Source: Clostridium porci
Lineage (GTDB): Bacteria > Bacillota > Clostridia > Lachnospirales > Lachnospiraceae
Direction of reading: 5' to 3'
DNA: 64,000 nt
Assembly: GCF_009696375.1 (NCBI RefSeq)
Contig: NZ_VUMD01000007.1
Location: forward strand, 124,001 to 188,000
Shown: positions 57,281 through 64,000 of the stretch, one piece after another
Layout: each line of letters begins with the position of its first letter
How positions within the stretch are numbered: the first letter of the stretch is position 1
Position numbers and translations under genes: made by a program
The notes under the pieces: generated by a model
The model's input: the letters and a program-made list of their open reading frames with translations, nothing else
Databases searched by the model: none
Told to the model about the DNA's origin: nothing

Positions 57281-58188
57281 CGTTTCCTCACCGAATATTT
57301 CCTTGCAAATCCAATGGGATTGTAGCTCATCTTAGCCTTTCTCAATCCCTCCATTCCCAAATCATCCTCCCGGTTCACCAAAGCTGCATCAGGGAATTCA
57401 TGAATTAAAAACTGCTGGTTTATAAATTGATACAGCCCTTTGATGGATTGATTCGCCTTTTCAATATGAATCACCGCCATATTTTCCAGTTCATTTAAGC
57501 TGCCTATGGTAAAGGCCTCCAGCTTTTTATCCACATATACGCCTGCCATGGGCACACGGAGGCTGGAGCAGTTTTTTAAAATATCGTGAATCCCCGCAAC
57601 CTCATAATCCAGAGAAGCGTCCATGGCGTTGGCGTCAACCTTATTCTGCCTCCATTCCTCCATAAATCTCCAGACCTCATGGCGGTCAGAGCAGCAAAGC
57701 CTGCGGTACTCATATCTGCCCTCATATTCCCTTAAAAATCCGTTTAAATGGTTCTTTTTTTTATGAAGCTTTTTCCCTGACAAAGTGCGCATGGCCTCTC
57801 CGTCATAAAGATAATCCTTTAAGTCCGCCTGCTCCTCCACCTCATATACCTTTGGGTCCAGCTTCAAATACTCCACAGCCTCTTCATCTGCCAGGGCAAT
57901 ATAAAAGGGCTTGTGAAGAACCTGTTCAAAATACTCCACCAGCTGATTAAAAAAGTAGGGCAGATCCTCTTCCTTGCACATAGGCATGGCTGTGGAGACC
58001 TGTCCATCCTTTTCCATCAGGCACAAAGCCGCCCGGTTTTCACTGACCGCACACTGGACCTGGTAGTAATCCTTCCACAAAAAGCAATCCAGAAACACGC
58101 TGTCGCAGGCCTTATTAGGCCGCAGGCCATAAAAAGGCCGCAGCTTGTCAATATCCTCAGCTACTACAGGCTTAAACTCTAAATTCAT
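57277..58188 (-). CDS. DUF2156 protein (LPG-synthase-C-like)
   Basis: 303 aa matching the phosphatidylglycerol lysyltransferase C-terminal-like DUF2156 family, a GNAT-fold that uses aminoacyl-tRNA. LEFKPVVAEDIDKLRPFYGL opens the protein, and AVIHIEKANQSIKGLYQFINQQF and REDDLGMEGLRKAKMSYNP are typical. No membrane part, so it is not a full MprF. ATG 58188 with AAGAGG was chosen over an upstream opening. Overlaps the GNAT gene. Confidence 0.88.
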   Translation of the reverse strand: MNLEFKPVVAEDIDKLRPFYGLRPNKACDSVFLDCFLWKDYYQVQCAVSENRAALCLMEKDGQVSTAMPMCKEEDLPYFFNQLVEYFEQVLHKPFYIALADEEAVEYLKLDPKVYEVEEQADLKDYLYDGEAMRTLSGKKLHKKKNHLNGFLREYEGRYEYRRLCCSDRHEVWRFMEEWRQNKVDANAMDASLDYEVAGIHDILKNCSSLRVPMAGVYVDKKLEAFTIGSLNELENMAVIHIEKANQSIKGLYQFINQQFLIHEFPDAALVNREDDLGMEGLRKAKMSYNPIGFARKYSVRKR

Positions 58189-58326
58189 GGTATACCTCTT
58201 TTCTTTAGGATCATACTGCATATGCATAGTATACCATAATTTCAATTTCTATAACAGTTTTTTTCAACCTCTCATACGACAATCCCATGAATGAACCAGC
58301 CGTACGCAGGATACTGACAAAGCATT

Positions 58327-59490
58327 TCATACCTCATCCCTTTCTCCATTTGCTCCCAGCCCCATTCCCACATGCAATAGCCGGAACATTCGAACAGCGC
58401 CATTGTAATATAGCTCCTCTGCATTGTGCAATGCTTCCTCCAGACCCATTACTCCGTTAATCGTTGTGACCATAGAGCAGATTCCATAATCAAATATCTG
58501 CTCAGCGCCATCCCCCATGGAGCCTACCAATGCTATGACGGGAATCCCATGGCTTTTGCAGCGGCAGCCAACTCCCTGTATCACTTTTCCAAAGCAGGAC
58601 TGCCAGTCGGTCTGTCCTTCCCCGGTAATCACCAGAGAAACTCCCTCCAGCTGTTTATCAAAGTCAATCAGATCCAGCACCGTTTCAATGCCGGACTTTA
58701 GCACGGCACGGCAGAACACCAGCAATGCGGCTCCAAGTCCTCCGGCTGCACCAGAGCCAGGTATTTTATCTGGATTAATTCCCAACTCCCGGATTAGCAC
58801 ATCCCGGTAATTTTGCATGCCTGCTTCTAACTCATCCAGCGCCTTGGGGGAGCCGCCCTTTTGTTTGCCAAAGGTATAGGTAGCTCCATTTTTGCCGCAC
58901 AGCGGATTATTCACATCACACATAACGGTGAATTTCGCCTGAGCAATGCGTTTATCCATGCCCGAACAGTCGATATGAACTACTCTTGCCAGATCCGCTC
59001 CTCTGCCCTCCAGCTCGATTCCATCCGCGTCCAGAAAGCGTACCCCCAATGCGCGCATACACCCCATGCCTCCGTCATTGGTAGCAGAACCTCCAATGGC
59101 AATCGATATATCAGTAAAGCCATGATCCAGGGCATCTTTTAAAAGCTCTCCCGTGCCATAGGTAGTTGTATTTCTCGGTTCCCGCAGCTCCAAGGGAACC
59201 ATGGGCAGCCCGGAGGCTGCCGCCATTTCCAGAATCGCCCGCCTTTCATCCAGCTTTCCGTAATACGCCTCCCGTCTCTCCATTAACGGGCCGTGCACCG
59301 GCACCTGGAGCCGTTTCCCCTGGTTGGCAGCTATCACCGCGTCAATGGTTCCCTCCCCTCCGTCTGCCACCAAAACTCCGGCACATTCACAAGAACCGAA
59401 CACCTCCCTGGCTGCTTTCGTCAGCAATTCAATGGTCTGCCTGCTTGAAAGCGTTCCCTTAAAAGAATCCGACGCAAATAACAATTTCAT
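58327..59490 (-). CDS. glxK: Glycerate kinase
   Basis: 387 aa, GlxK/GarK type. DSFKGTLSSRQTIELLTKAA is the N-terminal signature. GVLVADGGEGTIDAVI, IAIGGSATNDGGMGCMRALG, GSGAAGGLGAAL and VITGEGQTDWQS are family blocks. Makes 2- or 3-phosphoglycerate from glycerate. Alone on its strand; upstream gap contains a candidate small RNA. Confidence 0.94.
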   Translation of the reverse strand: MKLLFASDSFKGTLSSRQTIELLTKAAREVFGSCECAGVLVADGGEGTIDAVIAANQGKRLQVPVHGPLMERREAYYGKLDERRAILEMAAASGLPMVPLELREPRNTTTYGTGELLKDALDHGFTDISIAIGGSATNDGGMGCMRALGVRFLDADGIELEGRGADLARVVHIDCSGMDKRIAQAKFTVMCDVNNPLCGKNGATYTFGKQKGGSPKALDELEAGMQNYRDVLIRELGINPDKIPGSGAAGGLGAALLVFCRAVLKSGIETVLDLIDFDKQLEGVSLVITGEGQTDWQSCFGKVIQGVGCRCKSHGIPVIALVGSMGDGAEQIFDYGICSMVTTINGVMGLEEALHNAEELYYNGAVRMFRLLHVGMGLGANGERDEV

Positions 59491-59625
59491 AGAAAGAACC
59501 CCTTTCTTCTCATAACAATTTTCAGCACATCAACGGAACAGGATTGGCAGGATAAATAGTATCTTCTTAAGAAACGATTTTAGGTCTTATCAATATGTGA
59601 TTGAATTCATTTTCCTAAAAGCAGC

Positions 59626-59666
59626 ATAAAAAGCAGCAGGCATCCAGCCGATTTGGAAGCCTGCTG
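59626..59666 (-). terminator. Terminator in the glycerate kinase upstream gap
   Basis: CAGCAGGC (59634-59641) and GCCTGCTG (59659-59666) form an 8-bp stem with extra CCA/TGG pairing inside. On the minus strand TTTTT follows. Confidence 0.8.
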
Positions 59667-59802
59667 TTATAATAATGACTAATACGGCAAAATGTATCAA
59701 ACAAACAAAGCAATTATAGATAAATACCTAAAACTTATGGCGAATCCTCCTATCTACTACAATAAAAGGGTTAACTGTCACTCATAACATGGCCCTGTTT
59801 AT
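59626..59802 (-). ncRNA. Candidate small RNA or leader before glycerate kinase
   Basis: The 418-base gap 59491-59908 has a promoter (59809-59837) and, 140 bases later, a terminator (59626-59666), with no coding frame between them. TAGGAGGA at about 59750 looks like a ribosome binding site but no usual start codon follows. Either a small RNA or an attenuated leader of glxK. Confidence 0.4.
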
Positions 59803-59808
59803 ACAATC

Positions 59809-59837
59809 AAGTTATCATAAATTACAATACATGTCAA
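59809..59837 (-). promoter_or_regulatory. Candidate promoter in the glycerate kinase upstream gap
   Basis: Minus strand TTGACA (59837-59832), 17 bp, TAACTT (59814-59809), with an overlapping TATGAT. Perfect -35, weak -10. Confidence 0.5.
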
Positions 59838-59908
59838 CATTGTATAAATATACTTTGCACAACTCCCTATCTGGGCGCGCTCTGACATTTTGAGTAAAGA
59901 AAAAGCGG

Positions 59909-61522
59909 CTAAAATCCCTGGGCAATCTCCTTCACCAAAAGCAGCCTCTGTCCCTTCTTAACCTGATCGTCTGCCAGTTCATTGGTGGAAATAATCGTAC
60001 CCACTGTGGTGTGAAATTTCTTCGCAATACTCCAAAGGCTGTCATCAGGCTGTACAATATAGCCCACAATTCCAGGCAGCTCCTGCAGCCTCTGAAAATC
60101 CATAGGCTTTACCACAGCTCCGGTTATAACCTGCTCACACACAGGCTGGAGCACCAGGAAATCCAGAGCAACCACAGCCTTTACCTCCACCATATCGCCG
60201 CCCATCATCACTGCGCTCAGCTGCTCCAGGCCCGCGTCCAGCTGGTAAATGCTGTCCTCCCTGATACCTCTGGCTTCAGCTACGCAGTGAAACGGCACCT
60301 GCTCCACCCAGGACTGGACCGGGGAGGTATCATCGCTGGTTAGATACAGAAGGCTAACCTCCAAAACGCCGTCAATTTCCAGACAGTCCTGACCAATTCC
60401 CACATCATCTAGCTTTATAGCCCCTGCATTGTGGCAAATCTGAAGTATACGCTCTGCCTGAGGCAGCTTAAGCTTTTCAGAGATCTTAGACTTGCATACA
60501 TTCCTGGTAAGAATCTGATCAAAGCAAGCCTCCGTCTGAGTCAGCTCAATCTCCCTCATATTGGAGTACATATCGCTTAAAAGCTCCACCTCCTGCTCCT
60601 CGTAAAGCTTGATATCCAACTCCAGGACAGCCTCCACATCCATTTCCCGCATCTCGCCATCATAATCCGGCTTAGCCTGAATATCCTTGTGGGCCAGGCG
60701 AACAATAACCATGGGGATCTGCTCCTCCTTTACGTCATTCATCTCCATTTCACCAGAAAAGGAAAGCGTATCCTCTAACCACTGAACCGGCATATTTTCA
60801 TCCTCAGCCATATAAATCACAAACACGGTCATTTCTCCATCCAGATGAAGGCGGCCGTCCAGGGGCTTTACGCTAACATCCCGAAGCCGCATCTCCCGCC
60901 AAAGAAGCTGCCCCATATTAGGCTTTCCGCCTGTGAGACTGAGTTCTTCCTTGATCCGGTATGTATCCTTCCTGCGCACTGCAATGGAAGCCGCATTTGC
61001 CGTACGCTTCAAAGTTTCCACCTGGATAGCTCCGCCGGCGTCTCCCTCCGAGAGGCCGGCCCCTGCCGCCGGGCTTCCCCCTTCCATGTCCACATCCACC
61101 GCAGCCTCCGCATCCCTGAGAGTTTCCACCCGAACCTGAAGAGTAATGATGGACTGAACCCCCAGCTTTCTGGAATTGATCATTTCTGTATTCAGATCCT
61201 CCAGCATCCAGTTTAAGCCAACGTAGTCTTTCTCCTCCAAATTGGGGACGTTCACAGTTTCCTCAAAAGGAATGCTGCCCCCCAAGGTCTGAAGCCCGCC
61301 TGCCTCCCTGCGGTAAAGCACCTGGAACTCAAGCCTTCCCTTCACAGCCACCTTATCTCCCTGATTCTTTACACTCTCTATCTGGACCTCCCCTGTGTCC
61401 AGCATCACCTGCTCCATATCATCCATGGTATCCGGCACAATAAAATCGTCATCCAGCGTTATCTGGGTGGCTACATTTCCCTTCCACTGGTTCATATGTA
61501 TCTGCTTCTTTATTAATTCCAT
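59909..61522 (-). CDS. SPOCS (DUF3794) and LysM protein, SipL-like
   Basis: 537 aa. Three DUF3794/SPOCS-type blocks (about 30-145, 175-295 and 330-450; e.g. KNQGDKVAVKGRLEFQVLY and DVGIGQDCLEIDGVLEVSLLY) are followed by a C-terminal LysM (about 487-535: VQPDDSLWSIAKKFHTTVG). SipL of Clostridioides has this make-up and anchors SpoIVA in spore coat assembly. Spore role inferred from architecture. The frame opens at 61537; ATG 61522 has the better GCAGGTG. Confidence 0.88.
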   Translation of the reverse strand: MELIKKQIHMNQWKGNVATQITLDDDFIVPDTMDDMEQVMLDTGEVQIESVKNQGDKVAVKGRLEFQVLYRREAGGLQTLGGSIPFEETVNVPNLEEKDYVGLNWMLEDLNTEMINSRKLGVQSIITLQVRVETLRDAEAAVDVDMEGGSPAAGAGLSEGDAGGAIQVETLKRTANAASIAVRRKDTYRIKEELSLTGGKPNMGQLLWREMRLRDVSVKPLDGRLHLDGEMTVFVIYMAEDENMPVQWLEDTLSFSGEMEMNDVKEEQIPMVIVRLAHKDIQAKPDYDGEMREMDVEAVLELDIKLYEEQEVELLSDMYSNMREIELTQTEACFDQILTRNVCKSKISEKLKLPQAERILQICHNAGAIKLDDVGIGQDCLEIDGVLEVSLLYLTSDDTSPVQSWVEQVPFHCVAEARGIREDSIYQLDAGLEQLSAVMMGGDMVEVKAVVALDFLVLQPVCEQVITGAVVKPMDFQRLQELPGIVGYIVQPDDSLWSIAKKFHTTVGTIISTNELADDQVKKGQRLLLVKEIAQGF

Positions 61523-61652
61523 AAAAACACCTGCCATCTCTCATAATCCTTTAGAAGAATTTATGCGGACAGCAGGCTCTTTATGCGTATATCTTATAAT
61601 TCACATGTATTCACTACATCCAGCTATCTGATGAAATTTTTATTACCAGGCA

Positions 61653-62354
61653 TCAAGACTTCTCTGCTTCTCCAGCCTGTACAGCCGTCTCTGGCCCAGC
61701 TCCGGCTTCCGATGCCTTCTGGGAATCCAGAGCTTCCTTTAAGTATGAAATCTCCCTCTCCATCTGTGCCATACGCTCCTTCATGCTTTCATACTCCTCC
61801 AGAGTCAGAGTTCTCTTATTCTTAGGCAGTGAAACTCCATCCTTTTTTACCGGGCGGGCCGGAATGCCGACAGCAGTCACGTTATCCTCCAGAGGCTTTA
61901 AGAGAACTGCATTGGCTGCAATATAACAATTATCGCCCACCTCAAAGGCTCCCAGAATCTTAGCTCCCGCGCCAACCATTACATTATTTCCCAGGGTAGG
62001 ATGACGTTTCCCCTTCTGAGTTCCCACACCCCCCAGAGTCACCCCCTGGTAAATCGTACAATTATCACCAACCACCGCAGTCTCGCCGATAACCACACCG
62101 GCACCATGATCAATCAAAATCCCATGTCCCAGCTGAGCTCCTGGATGAATCTCAATCATCGTAAAGAACCTGGCAACCTGCGATATAAGCCTTGCTATAA
62201 AAAACATCCTATGCCTGTAAAACCAGTGCGCAAAACGATGCCATATGAGGGCATGAACCCCTTGGTACAAAAGCAGCGCCTCCAGGACATTACGTGCCGC
62301 CGGATCTCTCTCTTTCACTGCTTTAACATCCAGCCAAATATCCTTGAATATCAT
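61653..62354 (-). CDS. cysE: Serine O-acetyltransferase
   Basis: 233 aa. Left-handed beta-helix hexapeptide enzyme, first step of cysteine synthesis. EIHPGAQLGHGILIDHGAG, VVGDNCTIYQGVTLGGVG and NVMVGAGAKILG are typical of the EpsC/SAT class. The short N-terminus is the form common in Firmicutes, with an extra C-terminal Glu/Ala tail. GGGGAGAA precedes ATG 62354. No cysK or T-box is nearby. Confidence 0.95.
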   Translation of the reverse strand: MIFKDIWLDVKAVKERDPAARNVLEALLLYQGVHALIWHRFAHWFYRHRMFFIARLISQVARFFTMIEIHPGAQLGHGILIDHGAGVVIGETAVVGDNCTIYQGVTLGGVGTQKGKRHPTLGNNVMVGAGAKILGAFEVGDNCYIAANAVLLKPLEDNVTAVGIPARPVKKDGVSLPKNKRTLTLEEYESMKERMAQMEREISYLKEALDSQKASEAGAGPETAVQAGEAEKS

Positions 62355-62484
62355 ATATTCTCCCCTTTACTTTAACAAGTTAATACAACAATACTGTAGC
62401 ACCACACTATCCCAAAATATTTTATATAGTATAGCATATGATATTCAATCCTGCAATAACACAGCCGCAGCCTGCTGTGAATAG

Positions 62485-62913
62485 TTATTGAAATACCACC
62501 GGATTTTCCAAATACTCCGTTTTAATTACTATATAAGGAAAGGACTGCTCTTTTCCTGCGTTCTCTCCCTTCTCCGGTCCCTTAAGCTCTGTGTTGATAA
62601 CGACGGAATTTTCTGTCAGATACAAATCATTGACACTGATGCTGTACCCTCCGGTAGGCTGTACACCATATCCTACGGCAATAAAAAGATTCTGATCATC
62701 ACTGTATGTAAGCTTAAAGGGCTGCTGCTGTTTCTCAGCAATGAGCTTCTTTAGTTCCTCCGGAATATCCATATTCCCTGCTACTGTAAAGTCCAAATCC
62801 CTCACCTTATCTTTGCTTTCCTTGGAAGCCGAACAGCCCATAAGCGTCCATCCCATCATAGCCATTAGCATGGCAAGGGTCAACCACACCTTTCCCTTAT
62901 AAATAATTTTCAT
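62485..62913 (-). CDS. PrcB-like lipoprotein
   Basis: 142 aa. Lipobox TLMGCSAS (Cys about 27). Residues 45-142 fit the PrcB C-terminal domain (FIAVGYGVQPTGGYSISV), a fold in protease-complex and secreted clostridial proteins. Start set at ATG 62913 behind GGGAGG rather than the upstream opening. Role unknown; perhaps protects or modulates a surface protease. Confidence 0.8.
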   Translation of the reverse strand: MKIIYKGKVWLTLAMLMAMMGWTLMGCSASKESKDKVRDLDFTVAGNMDIPEELKKLIAEKQQQPFKLTYSDDQNLFIAVGYGVQPTGGYSISVNDLYLTENSVVINTELKGPEKGENAGKEQSFPYIVIKTEYLENPVVFQ

Positions 62914-62982
62914 GAAAAAACCTCCCGAACTATATGATGCAATTACTATCAATATATTCCAAGAGGCGCTGATTATTCTTCC

Positions 62983-64000
62983 TTATACAATTTTACGAAT
63001 CCAGCCTTCAGGGGCCTTTATAGTTCCCATTTGAATCCCTGTCAGGGTATCATAAAGCTTTCTGGTAACATCACCCATCTCCTCCATGCCGCTTGGGAAG
63101 CAAATCTCGTTTCCATGATCCACAATCTTCCCCACAGGAGAGATAACTGCCGCAGTGCCGCAAAGCCCGCACTCCGCAAACTCTGAAAGCTCTGAAAGCT
63201 TAACCGGACGCTCCTTTACCTTAAGCCCCAGATAATGCTCCGCCACATACATCAGGGATCGTCTCGTAATGGAGGGCAGGATGGAGGAAGATTGAGGAGT
63301 AACCACTTCCCCAGTCCTGGTAACAAACAGGAAGTTGGCTCCTCCCGTCTCCTCCACACAGCTTCTGGTTGCCGGATCCACAAATACGTTCTCATCATAG
63401 CCGGCAGAATGGGCTGTTACAGAAGCATATAAGCTCATGGCATAATTCAGGCCCGCCTTTACATGCCCTGTTCCCCTGGGAGCTGCCCGGTCAAAATCGC
63501 TAACGCATAAGGTAAGGGGCTTGGCCCCTCCTTTAAAGTAAGGGCCTACCGGTGTACAGAACAGCCTGAACTGATACTCCTCCGAAGGTTTCACTCCAAT
63601 GACAGGGCCAGAAGCGAACATATATGGCCGCAGATAAAGAGTAGCTCCGCTTCCAAAGGGAGGCACCCAGGCCGCATTGGCCTTTACCACCTGATCCACT
63701 GCCTCTAAAAACCGCTCCTTGGGAAAGGCTGGCATTTTAAGCTGTTCTGCCGAATCCATCATGCGCTCCGCATTCAGATCTGGACGAAAGGTTACGATGC
63801 TTCCATCCTCTGTTGTATAGGCTTTCAGTCCTTCAAAGCACTCCTGACAATATTGCAGAATCCCTGCACATTCATTAATCACTACATTGGAATCTGAGGT
63901 TAGGCAGCCCTCGTCCCATGCTCCGCCTTTGTAATTTGAAACATAACGCTTGTCTGTAGCCATATACGTAAATCCAATATTGCCCCAGTCCAGGTCTTTC
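62983..64000 (-). CDS. ilvE: Branched-chain amino acid aminotransferase, 5' end beyond window
   Basis: Fold-type IV PLP aminotransferase. The reading frame stays open through the right window edge: before MATDKRYVSN the codons read KDLDWGNIGFTY, which is the usual N-terminal part of IlvE, so the ATG at 63963 is internal. The PLP-lysine lies in GHVKAGLNYAMSLYA; EETGGANFLFV and GTAAVISPVGKI are also typical. Final step of Leu/Ile/Val synthesis. Confidence 0.95.
   Translation of the reverse strand, partial: KDLDWGNIGFTYMATDKRYVSNYKGGAWDEGCLTSDSNVVINECAGILQYCQECFEGLKAYTTEDGSIVTFRPDLNAERMMDSAEQLKMPAFPKERFLEAVDQVVKANAAWVPPFGSGATLYLRPYMFASGPVIGVKPSEEYQFRLFCTPVGPYFKGGAKPLTLCVSDFDRAAPRGTGHVKAGLNYAMSLYASVTAHSAGYDENVFVDPATRSCVEETGGANFLFVTRTGEVVTPQSSSILPSITRRSLMYVAEHYLGLKVKERPVKLSELSEFAECGLCGTAAVISPVGKIVDHGNEICFPSGMEEMGDVTRKLYDTLTGIQMGTIKAPEGWIRKIV

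Overview
This is a chromosomal window from a spore-forming, low-to-mid GC Firmicute of the class Clostridia, most likely a Lachnospiraceae member of the Enterocloster/Clostridium clostridioforme type. The evidence is a Na+-type V-ATPase operon, a CD1871A-family CXXC microprotein, a VanW protein, a DUF951-rpsF-ssb-rpsR block, a SipL-like SPOCS/LysM protein, a CotS-like kinase, tandem small tyrosine recombinases, and strong AGGAGG ribosome binding sites. Nearly all genes lie on the minus strand. Species assignment is inference.

Layout. (1) 1-629: 5' part of a secreted, cell-wall-binding-repeat protein, minus strand, cut by the window edge. (2) 1.2-9.4 kb: translation and cell-shape block read leftwards: mreB, recD2, comF, rpmG, secE, nusG, rplK, rplA, L10 leader, rplJ, rplL. 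(3) 9.6-12.9 kb: plus-strand candidate small RNA, stacked terminators, then two more cell-wall-binding-repeat proteins. (4) 13.1-16.1 kb: two tandem tyrosine recombinases and a CmpB-type membrane protein with a coiled-coil tail. (5) 16.1-18 kb: an IbrB/IbrA-like pair. (6) 18-31.2 kb: metabolism, DNA repair, tRNA modification and a TlpA/CD1871A/ferredoxin-like redox operon. (7) 31.3-40.2 kb: V-ATPase operon (H-I-K-E-C-F-A-B-D). (8) 40.6-44.9 kb: RND efflux pump and adaptor. (9) 45.1-52.7 kb: LysR regulator, a nickel/peptide-type ABC importer and an isolated precorrin-2 methyltransferase. (10) 52.8-54.3 kb: rpsR-ssb-rpsF-DUF951. (11) 54.3-64 kb: aldo/keto reductase, sirtuin, GNAT/DUF2156 pair, glycerate kinase, SipL-like spore protein, cysE, a PrcB-like lipoprotein and ilvE (5' end beyond the window).

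Most notable. The 5' ends of the two outer cell-wall-binding genes (minus-strand gene at 1-629, plus-strand gene at 9988-11745) form a perfect 178-bp inverted repeat (541-718 and 9899-10076). It covers the -10 box, the 5' UTR, the signal peptide and the first codons after it. Identity stops inside the -35 hexamer. The left copy reads TTGATA-N17-TATAAT with A-tracts upstream; the right copy has TCTATA at the same place. Inversion of the 9.2-kb segment between the repeats would move the intact -35 from one surface-protein gene to the other. This resembles in principle the Campylobacter fetus sap promoter inversion, but with the ribosomal-protein operon inside the element. Two tandem tyrosine recombinases lie 3 kb away. 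Whether the segment inverts is a hypothesis; the repeat and the -35 difference are read directly from the sequence.
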